Source: JAPWJZ01 sp035626855 (GTDB lineage: Bacteria; Pseudomonadota; Alphaproteobacteria; Micavibrionales; UBA2020). From it: DNA of 32,782 nucleotides. The notes under the pieces were generated by a model, which saw only the letters and a program-made list of their open reading frames with translations, searched no databases and was not told the origin of the DNA. The DNA lies in assembly GCA_035626855.1 (NCBI GenBank), contig DASPMW010000137.1, positions 1 through 32,782 on the forward strand. The letters are read 5' to 3'. Shown here in pieces: positions 20,307 to 27,106 of the stretch. Both the position numbers and the translations under genes were made by a program. Each line of letters begins with the position of its first letter. Position 1 is the first letter of the stretch.

Positions 20307-20790
20307 GATGTTTTTCCCTTTGCATGTAATCGAGCGCGGTCTGCAGCACCTGCGCCGCCGCCAGCTGGTCGATGATGTCTTTTTTCTTTTTGGCATTCAC
20401 GCGGTGTTCGTCCATCAGGTCTTCTGCCGAAAAGCTCGTAAGGCTTTCGTCGATGAAGGCGATGACCGGGTCAAAGCCGAGCAGATCTTTCGATTTCGTC
20501 AGGTTGATCGCGAAGCTCTGCACCTGCTCCGCCCGCTTGCCGATTGTATTATCCATATTCAGCGGCAAGCCGATCACGAAACCGCCGATATTGTAATCGC
20601 GGCAGAGCGGGGCGAGTGCCTTTACATTTTCCGTAAATTTGGCAAGGCGCAGCGTGGCGAGCGGCGTTGCGACGGTCAGCTCCGGATTGGAAACCGCGAG
20701 GCCGAGCGCCTTTGCCGCGTGATCCATGCCCAAAAGCCGCGTTTTGGGCGGCAGGCGGATGCTCAGTTCTTTAATTGCGACAATCGGCAT
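20299..20790 (-). CDS. ruvX: RuvX/YqgF family Holliday-junction resolvase-like nuclease
   Basis: This 163-residue RNase-H-fold protein is of the YqgF family, implicated in 16S rRNA 3' processing and in resolving branched DNA. The first acidic motif is LLGMDHAAKALGLAVSN (19-35), with Asp then Lys and Gly as in the DxGxKxxGxA signature, but with DHA where a DxG triplet is usual. GFVIGLPLNMD is in the middle, and IDESLTSFSAEDLM provides the second acidic pair. The late Asp is within KKKDIIDQLAAAQVL. The start at 20790 follows a divergent promoter that overlaps the gatC promoter region. ruvX divergent from gatC is a familiar alphaproteobacterial arrangement. Confidence 0.92.
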   Translation of the reverse strand: MPIVAIKELSIRLPPKTRLLGMDHAAKALGLAVSNPELTVATPLATLRLAKFTENVKALAPLCRDYNIGGFVIGLPLNMDNTIGKRAEQVQSFAINLTKSKDLLGFDPVIAFIDESLTSFSAEDLMDEHRVNAKKKKDIIDQLAAAQVLQTALDYMQREKHHG

Positions 20791-20808
20791 GCTAGGTTCT
20801 GGGGCCGT

Positions 20809-20837
20809 ATTATTTATAAGGAATGGTGTGATGTCCA
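20809..20837 (-). promoter_or_regulatory. Probable ruvX-folB promoter overlapping the gatC start region
   Basis: On the minus strand, TGGACA (complement of 20832-20837, five of six) is followed by a 17-base spacer and AATAAT (complement of 20809-20814, five of six). Its -35 box overlaps the gatC start codon (20831-20833). The same block carries TATTAT (20808-20813), a possible rightward -10 for gatC, so the two directions may compete. Confidence 0.5.
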
Positions 20838-21118
20838 TTGATAAAAACACAGTCACCAAAATCGCCCGGCTCGCCCGGATCAAGGTGACGGAGGACGAAA
20901 AAGAGGTGTTGAGCCGCGAGCTCGGCTCAATCCTGAAAATGATCGAGGAGCTCGACCGCGTGAACACGGACGGCGTCGAGCCGATGACCTCCGTCGTGCA
21001 AATGCAGCTGTTCGAGCGCGAGGACGTCATCACCGACGGCGAGATCCAGGAAAAAATCCTCAGCAACGCGCCCGAGGCGACCGCGGGCTTCTTCGTCGTC
21101 CCGAAAGTGGTGGAATAA
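20831..21118 (+). CDS. gatC: Aspartyl/glutamyl-tRNA amidotransferase subunit C
   Basis: GatC is the small stabilising subunit of the GatCAB complex, which amidates misacylated Glu-tRNA(Gln) and Asp-tRNA(Asn). The 95-residue product has the family pattern: KNTVTKIARLARIKVTEDEK, LSRELGSILKMIEELDRVNT, DGVEPMTSVV, then FEREDVITDG and APEATAGFFVVPKVVE at the end. The ATG at 20831 follows AAGGAATGG. Four bases separate the stop from gatA. The divergent ruvX promoter overlaps its first codons. Confidence 0.96.
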   Translation: MSIDKNTVTKIARLARIKVTEDEKEVLSRELGSILKMIEELDRVNTDGVEPMTSVVQMQLFEREDVITDGEIQEKILSNAPEATAGFFVVPKVVE

Positions 21119-21122
21119 TATC

Positions 21123-22607
21123 ATGACCAAACTGACCGACCTCACCATCGCCGGCGCGCTGGACGGCCTGCGCAAAAAAGAATTCACCGCGGTCGAGATT
21201 GTCGACGCCCATATCAAGGGCGCCGAAGCCGCGCGCCACCTGAACTGTTTCATCACCGAAACCTTCGATTCCGCGCGCGAGCAGGCGAAGGCCGCGGACG
21301 AGCGTTACGCCAAGGGCGTCGCCCTGCCGCTCGATGGCATTCCGATCGCGATGAAGGACCTGTTCTGCACCGAGGGCGTGCAGACAACCGCTGCCAGCCG
21401 CATTCTGGAAGGCTTCAAGCCGCCCTATGAATCGACCGTTTCCGGCAACCTGAAAAAAGACGGCACCATCTCGCTCGGCAAGGCGAACCTTGACGAATTC
21501 GCGATGGGCTCCAGCAACACCACCTCGGGCTACGGTAACGTCATCAACCCCTGGAAGCGCAAAGGCGACAACAAGGACCTCGTCCCTGGCGGATCGTCGG
21601 GCGGTTCCGCCGCTGCCGTTTCCGCGCGCATGGCGATGGGCGCGACCGGCACCGATACCGGCGGCTCGATCCGCCAGCCGGCGGCGTTCTGCGGCATCGC
21701 GGGCATCAAGCCGACCTATGGCCGATGCTCCCGCTTTGGCATCGTCGCTTTCGCGTCCTCGCTCGACCAGGCGGGGCCTTTCGCGCGCAATACCGAAGAC
21801 TGCGCGCTGCTGCTGAAATCCATGGCGGGCTGGGATCCGAAAGATTCAACCTCCGTCAATACGCCAGTGCCCGACTACACTGCGCAATTGAATGCCGGCG
21901 TGAAGGGGCTGAAGATCGGCGTGCCCAAAGAATACCGCGTCGAGGGCACCAATCCCGAAATCATCGCCATGTGGGACAAAGGCGTGCAGATGCTGAAAGA
22001 CGCGGGCGCCGAAATCGTCAACGTCTCGCTGCCGCACACGGCCTACGCTCTGCAGACCTATTACGTGATTGCGCCGGCGGAATGTTCCTCCAACCTCGCG
22101 CGCTATGATGGCGTGCGTTTCGGCAAGCGGGTCGAGGGCGACAACCTGATCGACACCTACGAAAATACGCGCGCCGCCGGCTTCGGCAAGGAAGTGCGTC
22201 GCCGCATCCTCATCGGCACCTATGTCCTGTCGGCAGGCTATTACGACGCCTATTACAACAAGGCGCGCAAGGTGCGCAAACTGATCTGGCAGGATTTCGT
22301 TGAAGCCTACAAGAAATGCGACGTGCTGCTGACGCCGACCGCGCCGACGCCCGCTTTTGCGATCGGCGAAAACACGCAAGACCCGGTGACGATGTACCTG
22401 AACGACATCTTCACCATCCCGGCCTCAATGGCGGGGATGCCGGGTATGGCGCTGCCGATCGGGCTTTCCAACGACGGACTGCCGCTTGGGCTGCAACTGA
22501 TCGGCAAGCCGTTCGACGAGGAAACGATTTTCCGCGTCGCGCAGTCGCTCGAAAAAGCCGCTGCATTTACCGCCGTGCCGCAGAACATCGTCGGCAAAGC
22601 CGCGTAA
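21123..22607 (+). CDS. gatA: Glutamyl-tRNA(Gln) amidotransferase subunit A
   Basis: GatA is the amidase that hydrolyses glutamine and supplies ammonia to GatB. The 494-residue product has the Ser-cisSer-Lys triad context: Lys78 in AMKDLF, the GGSSGGSAAAV loop (156-166), and the nucleophile Ser182 in DTGGSIRQPA. Length and the ending VPQNIVGKAA are typical. The gene follows gatC by four bases and precedes gatB by 13. Only a weak ribosome site is visible, so it likely depends on coupling to gatC. Confidence 0.98.
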   Translation: MTKLTDLTIAGALDGLRKKEFTAVEIVDAHIKGAEAARHLNCFITETFDSAREQAKAADERYAKGVALPLDGIPIAMKDLFCTEGVQTTAASRILEGFKPPYESTVSGNLKKDGTISLGKANLDEFAMGSSNTTSGYGNVINPWKRKGDNKDLVPGGSSGGSAAAVSARMAMGATGTDTGGSIRQPAAFCGIAGIKPTYGRCSRFGIVAFASSLDQAGPFARNTEDCALLLKSMAGWDPKDSTSVNTPVPDYTAQLNAGVKGLKIGVPKEYRVEGTNPEIIAMWDKGVQMLKDAGAEIVNVSLPHTAYALQTYYVIAPAECSSNLARYDGVRFGKRVEGDNLIDTYENTRAAGFGKEVRRRILIGTYVLSAGYYDAYYNKARKVRKLIWQDFVEAYKKCDVLLTPTAPTPAFAIGENTQDPVTMYLNDIFTIPASMAGMPGMALPIGLSNDGLPLGLQLIGKPFDEETIFRVAQSLEKAAAFTAVPQNIVGKAA

Positions 22608-22620
22608 GGGGAGGGATATC

Positions 22621-24075
22621 ATGACCTATTTACTCAAAGGCGAAACCGGCGACTGGGAAGTGGTGATCGGGCTTGAAGTCCACGCGCAGGTGCTGACCAA
22701 TTCGAAACTGTTCTCGGGCGCATCGGCCGCTTTCGGGGCGGCGCCGAACAGCCAGGTCTCGCCCGTCGATGCGGGCATGCCCGGCATGCTGCCTGTCATC
22801 AACAAGGAATGCGTGACCAAGGCGGTTCTGACCGGCCTTGGCCTGAATGCCAAGATCAACAACGTCTCGGTCTTCGAGCGCAAAAACTATTTCTATCCCG
22901 ACTTGCCGCAAGGCTACCAGATTTCGCAGTACCAGCACCCGATCGTCGGCAATGGCGAGATTGAAATCGACCTCGCCGACGGCACGGTCAAGAAAATCGG
23001 CGTTGAGCGCCTGCATCTCGAGCAGGACGCCGGGAAATCGCTGCATGACCAGCATCCGCAGAAAAGCTTCGTCGACCTGAACCGCAGTGGCAACCCGCTC
23101 ATGGAGATTGTCTCGAAGCCCGATATGCGCAGCCCCGAAGAAGCGGGCGCCTATGTGACCAAACTGCGCGCGATCGTGCGCTATCTCGGCACCTGCGACG
23201 GCAACATGGACGAAGGCTCGATGCGCTGCGACGTCAACGTCTCGGTGCGGAAGCCCGGCGCCGAGCTTGGCACGCGCTGCGAGATCAAGAACGTGAACTC
23301 GGTCCGTTTCGTGCAGCAGGCGATCGAATACGAAGCGCGCCGCCAGATCGAGGTGATCGAGGGCGGCGGCAAGATCGTGCAGGAAACGCGGCTGTTCGAC
23401 ACCAAGCAGGGCACGACGCGCTCGATGCGCTCCAAGGAAGACGCGCATGACTACCGCTACTTCCCAGATCCCGACCTGCTGCCGCTGGTGGTGAACGACA
23501 ACACCATCGCCGAGATTAAAAAGACTATGCCCGAACTGCCGGACGCGAAGAAGCACCGCTTCATCAAGGATCTCGGCCTGTCGGTGCAGGATGCAAGCGT
23601 GCTCGTGCAGGAACGCGACCGCGCGATTTTCTTTGAGAAGGCAGCGCAAGGGCATGACGCCAAGCTCGTCGCCAACTGGCTGACGACCGAATTGCTGGGC
23701 GCGCTGAACAAGGCGGAAAAAGAGCTGAAGGACAGCCCGATCAAGGCGGCCGATCTCGGCGCGCTGGTCGGTCTTATTTCCGACAACACCATTTCGGGGC
23801 GCATCGCCAAGGAAGTCTTCGCCGAGATGTTCGCAACCGGCAAATCGCCCGGCATGATCGTCGAGGAAAAAGGCCTGAAACAGGTGACCGACACCGGCGC
23901 GATCGAGAAGGTCGTGGCGGAAGTGCTTGCCGAAAACCCGGACAAGGTCGCCGAATTCAAGGGCGGCAAGGACAAGCTGTTCGGCTTCTTCGTCGGCGCG
24001 GTCATGAAGAAATCGGGCGGCAAGGCCAATCCCGGCATCGTCAACGACCTCCTCAAGAAAAAGCTGGAGCAGTAA
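22621..24075 (+). CDS. gatB: Aspartyl/glutamyl-tRNA amidotransferase subunit B
   Basis: GatB is the kinase and transamidase subunit that activates the Glu or Asp on the misacylated tRNA and transfers ammonia to it. The 484-residue product starts with WEVVIGLEVHAQVLTNSKLF and has NYFYPDLPQGYQISQYQHPI (about 89-108). DLNRSGNPLMEIVSKPDMRS and YRYFPDPDLLPL are diagnostic. The tail domain of the YqeY type (about 330-484) ends KANPGIVNDLLKKKLEQ. GGGGAGG precedes the ATG. The stop codon is immediately followed, with no intervening base, by the ATG of a TerD-family gene. Confidence 0.98.
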   Translation: MTYLLKGETGDWEVVIGLEVHAQVLTNSKLFSGASAAFGAAPNSQVSPVDAGMPGMLPVINKECVTKAVLTGLGLNAKINNVSVFERKNYFYPDLPQGYQISQYQHPIVGNGEIEIDLADGTVKKIGVERLHLEQDAGKSLHDQHPQKSFVDLNRSGNPLMEIVSKPDMRSPEEAGAYVTKLRAIVRYLGTCDGNMDEGSMRCDVNVSVRKPGAELGTRCEIKNVNSVRFVQQAIEYEARRQIEVIEGGGKIVQETRLFDTKQGTTRSMRSKEDAHDYRYFPDPDLLPLVVNDNTIAEIKKTMPELPDAKKHRFIKDLGLSVQDASVLVQERDRAIFFEKAAQGHDAKLVANWLTTELLGALNKAEKELKDSPIKAADLGALVGLISDNTISGRIAKEVFAEMFATGKSPGMIVEEKGLKQVTDTGAIEKVVAEVLAENPDKVAEFKGGKDKLFGFFVGAVMKKSGGKANPGIVNDLLKKKLEQ

Positions 24076-24819
24076 ATGACCGACATTGCCACGATGCAGC
24101 CAGGCGCGGTTGCCGAGCTGCCAATCTCGCAGGAAGGCGCGAAGCGCTTCCTCGTCGGCCTCAGCTGGGACCCGCCGCAGCAGCCGGGCGTGAAGATCAA
24201 GCTCGCCGACAGGCCGGATGACAACGCCGTCTCGAAGACGGCCTATGCGCTGTTCGCGCCGTTCGAATTCCTGCGCGTGCTCGTGCTGTCCTTCGCGAAC
24301 CTCGTCACCTTCGGCATGTTCACGGGCAAGCTTTCCAAGCAGGAGGACAAGGCCGGCCGCGACAAGGGCTCGGAAGCTTACGACCTCGATCTTTGCTGCT
24401 ATGTCTACGATAGCGCGATGCAGTTAAAAGCAGTTGTGGAGACGGAAGACGACAAGCTGTTCGATCCGTCGAAAAAAATCTACCACACGGGCGAGGACCA
24501 GGGCGGCATGGGCGGCGGGGACGACGAAGTGGTTTTCGTCGAAACAAACGGGTTGCCCGCCGATTACGCGCATCTTTACTTCGTCGTGAAAAGCGACAGC
24601 AAATACGACCTGTCGCAGTTCAGCAACGCGCGCATCCGCATCGCCGACAGCAAGACCGGCAACAACGTGGTCGACTGCCCGATCTCCGCGCCCGGCAAGT
24701 TCAATTTCGTGTTCTGCAAGGTCAGCCGCGCGGGCGAGGGCTGGCGTGTGCAGCATATCGCGCAGCCAGTCGACGAGGATTTTGCCTGGGCAACGGCGCT
24801 GCCGCAGATCGGCGCTTAA
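24076..24819 (+). CDS. TerD-family protein with an inserted hydrophobic segment (copy 1)
   Basis: TerD domains are Ca2+-binding beta-sandwiches found in tellurite-resistance and general stress systems. Here FLVGLSWD (25-32), YDLDLCCYVYDS (102-113), IYHTGEDQGGMGGGDDE (135-151) and LYFVVKSDS plus ARIRIADSKTG (185-195) mark the domain, with the acidic residues for Ca2+ kept. Unusually, about 65 residues are inserted between the first and second of these. They include a hydrophobic stretch (about 57-82, YALFAPFEFLRVLVLSFANL) followed by a charged loop. The insert could be a membrane-dipping hairpin that tethers the domain. A conserved paralogue follows directly. The ATG touches the gatB stop, so it is expressed with the GatCAB operon. 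The role is inferred only from family. Confidence 0.83.
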   Translation: MTDIATMQPGAVAELPISQEGAKRFLVGLSWDPPQQPGVKIKLADRPDDNAVSKTAYALFAPFEFLRVLVLSFANLVTFGMFTGKLSKQEDKAGRDKGSEAYDLDLCCYVYDSAMQLKAVVETEDDKLFDPSKKIYHTGEDQGGMGGGDDEVVFVETNGLPADYAHLYFVVKSDSKYDLSQFSNARIRIADSKTGNNVVDCPISAPGKFNFVFCKVSRAGEGWRVQHIAQPVDEDFAWATALPQIGA

Positions 24820-25590
24820 ATGACGGCGGAAGCGGCGCTGAAAATCGCGACACCGCAGCCGGGCCTTGCGCCCGCGCAGCCGCTTTACATCTCGCCGGAA
24901 GGCGAACGCCGTTTTATCGTGGGGCTCAGCTGGGGCCCGGCGCAGTTCCGCAAGCTGCGCGTGCATGTGCCGCAGCTCCGGGACGAAAACGGCCATTACG
25001 ACGTGTTTTATTTCTTCAAGCTGCCCTTCCACCTGTTTCGTATTTTCGTGCTCTCGCTGATCCGCCTCTCCGCGCCCGACCTTTACCGCCGCGGTGTCGA
25101 TGACGGCAGGAAGGTGAATGACGCGGGGCGTTACGACCTCGACCTTTCCTGTTATGTCTTCGACCGCGACATGCACCTGAAATGCGTGATCGGCCCGGCG
25201 GAAGACACCTATGTCGATCCCTCGAAAAAGCTTTACCACAGCGGCGACCAGATTCACGGCTCCGAAGGTTCCGGCGATGACGAGCAGGCCTTTGTCGAGA
25301 CGCGCGGACTGCCGGACGAATACCACCACTTTTTCTTCGTCGTCGAAACCGACGGCCGCTATTCGCTTTGCGAGACGCCGAATATCGTCCTGCGCCTCGC
25401 CGACAGCCGCACGAACACGAATGCGCTCCGCGCAGCAGTGACGGCGCCCGCCGGCAGCCGTGCGCATGGTTACGTCTTCGCGCATGTTTTCCGCGACGGG
25501 GACGGCTTCGCCGCGCGCGAAATCGGCGAGTTCGCGGAATTCAGCGCGGGCTGGGTCAAGACATTGCAGGGCATCGCGGCGCGGGCATGA
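24820..25590 (+). CDS. TerD-family protein with an inserted hydrophobic segment (copy 2)
   Basis: This paralogue of the preceding protein (256 aa) has the same layout. RFIVGLSW (31-38) starts the domain, then comes an insert with hydrophobic YDVFYFFKLPFHLFRIFVLS (60-79). RYDLDLSCYVFDRDM (104-118), LYHSGDQIHGSEGSGDDE (138-155) and IVLRLADSRTNTN (189-201) complete it. The insert differs in sequence from copy 1 but keeps position and hydrophobicity, so its presence is under selection. It starts at the base after the stop of copy 1. Its stop is part of ATGATG, which begins the sulfotransferase gene. Two non-identical TerD proteins in tandem suggest a heteromeric assembly; this is inference. Confidence 0.83.
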   Translation: MTAEAALKIATPQPGLAPAQPLYISPEGERRFIVGLSWGPAQFRKLRVHVPQLRDENGHYDVFYFFKLPFHLFRIFVLSLIRLSAPDLYRRGVDDGRKVNDAGRYDLDLSCYVFDRDMHLKCVIGPAEDTYVDPSKKLYHSGDQIHGSEGSGDDEQAFVETRGLPDEYHHFFFVVETDGRYSLCETPNIVLRLADSRTNTNALRAAVTAPAGSRAHGYVFAHVFRDGDGFAAREIGEFAEFSAGWVKTLQGIAARA

Positions 25591-26411
25591 TGAACAGCAC
25601 CGACCTCATTTTCTGCGCCTATACGCTTAACCGCCGCTGGTTCAACGGCAGCCTGATGGTTCACCGAAATTTCGACGGGCATATCGTTTCGATGCAGCAG
25701 TCGGGCAGCCACTGGATCAAGAACCAGCTTGCCTCCGTCCTCGCCCAGCTTTACGGCCTGCCGCCGCTCGCGCATGTGCAGGATGACAGCATCATCGGCC
25801 ATACCAAGACGCCGCCGAAATACAAAAACATCCCGCAAATCGTGCATAGTCACGGCTATCCCCATGGGCTGACGCTGAAAGTGCCGGGCCTGCATTACCC
25901 GAAATACCTCGTCCTCGTGCGTGACCTGCGTGATTCTCTTGTCTCGCACTGGGAACGGTTCCGGGGCGAATATGATAACTGCAGTTTCGACGAATATCTG
26001 CGCGGGGATGTTCGGCAGGACAAATTCGAAAGCGATATCTGGTCGCGCATGCGCTTCATGAATGAATGGGGCCGCGTGCTCGCGAAGAATCCGCATCAGG
26101 TGATGGCGCTGCGCTATGAGGATATGAAAGCGGATGCGGGCGGCAGCCTGCGGCGCGTCTGCGACTATTTCAGTATCAAGGGCGTCAGTGATGCGGTGGT
26201 CGCGCAGGCGTTGACGGATGCCAGCCGCGACAAAATGGCGGAAAAGCCGAACCCGAACCTCGCGCATACCGTTATCCGCCGCGAAGACCGCACGAACACG
26301 GCGGATTATTTCACCGGTGAAAATGCGCGGTTCTTCGAGGCGACGACGGCGCGCTACCTGAAGCATGATTTCGGCTACGGCCTGCCGACGCAGCAAAGGA
26401 AAGCCGCATGA
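25587..26411 (+). CDS. Sulfotransferase family protein
   Basis: This resembles PAPS-dependent sulfotransferases, which move a sulfuryl group to a hydroxyl or amine acceptor. The 274-residue product has a 5'-phosphosulfate-loop-like segment MQQSGSHWIKNQL (36-48), the 3'-phosphate segment YLVLVRDLRDSLVSHW (107-122), and LRYEDMKADAGGSLRRVCDY in the distal half. The loop reads QQSGSHW rather than the common PKSGTTW, so the canonical Lys is Gln38; Lys45 is nearby. Activity should therefore not be assumed. The acceptor is unknown; carbohydrates or lipids are typical for bacterial homologues. It starts at ATGATG overlapping the TerD copy 2 stop, and its end overlaps the HAD gene by ATGA, so all four genes are translationally coupled. 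Confidence 0.85.
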   Translation: MMNSTDLIFCAYTLNRRWFNGSLMVHRNFDGHIVSMQQSGSHWIKNQLASVLAQLYGLPPLAHVQDDSIIGHTKTPPKYKNIPQIVHSHGYPHGLTLKVPGLHYPKYLVLVRDLRDSLVSHWERFRGEYDNCSFDEYLRGDVRQDKFESDIWSRMRFMNEWGRVLAKNPHQVMALRYEDMKADAGGSLRRVCDYFSIKGVSDAVVAQALTDASRDKMAEKPNPNLAHTVIRREDRTNTADYFTGENARFFEATTARYLKHDFGYGLPTQQRKAA

Positions 26412-27085
26412 CCAAGCTTGTCGTTTTCGACGTTGACGGCACCTTCCTTGACAGCTATGGGCTGTTCGAGCGCGTGATCCGCGAATACAGCCTCGAGAAC
26501 AACCTGCCCGAGCCGCATTACGAGGCGATCCGCCAGGGCTATTCCGACCCGCATAACCATGACTTCAAATGGGGCGTGGACAAGGAAGAGCAGGCGCGGC
26601 ACCTGATCAACACTTTTATCCGCATGGATGAATGGTCGATGCTGGGCCATGCCGACAAGACGCCCGCGCTGTTCGATGGCGTGGCGGAGGCAATGACGCA
26701 CCTGAAGGACCTCGGCCATACGCTTGCGATCGTGACGTCAAAGAGCGAGGCGCCGCTGCGGCATTTGCTGGAACATCACAAGCTGGAAAAGCATTTCAGC
26801 GCGCACCGCACCTGGGACGACATCAAGCGCCGCAGCGAACGCGAAAAGCCCGAACCCGACATGCTGCAATCCGTCATGCGTGAACTCAAATACCACCCCT
26901 CGGAAACCGTAATGATTGGCGACACGACGATGGACGTGAAGATGGGCCGCGCCTCCGACACGCATACCATCGGCGTCGCCTGGGGGATGCACCCGGTCGA
27001 GCACCTCGTCACCGCCGGTGCGCACCACATCGCCGACACGCATTTCGACCGCGTGGTGCATACGGTGAAGAAGATTTTCGAATAA
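26408..27085 (+). CDS. HAD-superfamily hydrolase (phosphatase-like)
   Basis: This 225-residue HAD subfamily-I hydrolase resembles phosphoglycolate or pyrophosphatase-type enzymes. Motif I DVDGT (8-12) contains the nucleophile Asp8 and acid/base Asp10. Motif II is TSKS (110-113), motif III Lys147 (REKPEPD), and motif IV GDTTMD (171-176). A four-helix cap lies between motifs I and II (about 17-80). The substrate cannot be read from sequence. A sugar phosphate, or the 3',5'-ADP left after sulfotransfer, would suit the neighbourhood, but this is a guess. It overlaps the sulfotransferase stop by four bases and is followed after 21 bases by an atypical large gene. Confidence 0.9.
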   Translation: MTKLVVFDVDGTFLDSYGLFERVIREYSLENNLPEPHYEAIRQGYSDPHNHDFKWGVDKEEQARHLINTFIRMDEWSMLGHADKTPALFDGVAEAMTHLKDLGHTLAIVTSKSEAPLRHLLEHHKLEKHFSAHRTWDDIKRRSEREKPEPDMLQSVMRELKYHPSETVMIGDTTMDVKMGRASDTHTIGVAWGMHPVEHLVTAGAHHIADTHFDRVVHTVKKIFE

Positions 27086-27106
27086 ATTTGCCAGAAGGAT
27101 GACCGA

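Noticed and set aside
22630..23655. Minus-strand 341-codon open frame inside gatB
   Set aside because: gatB is unmistakable on the plus strand. The opposite frame is a codon-bias shadow.
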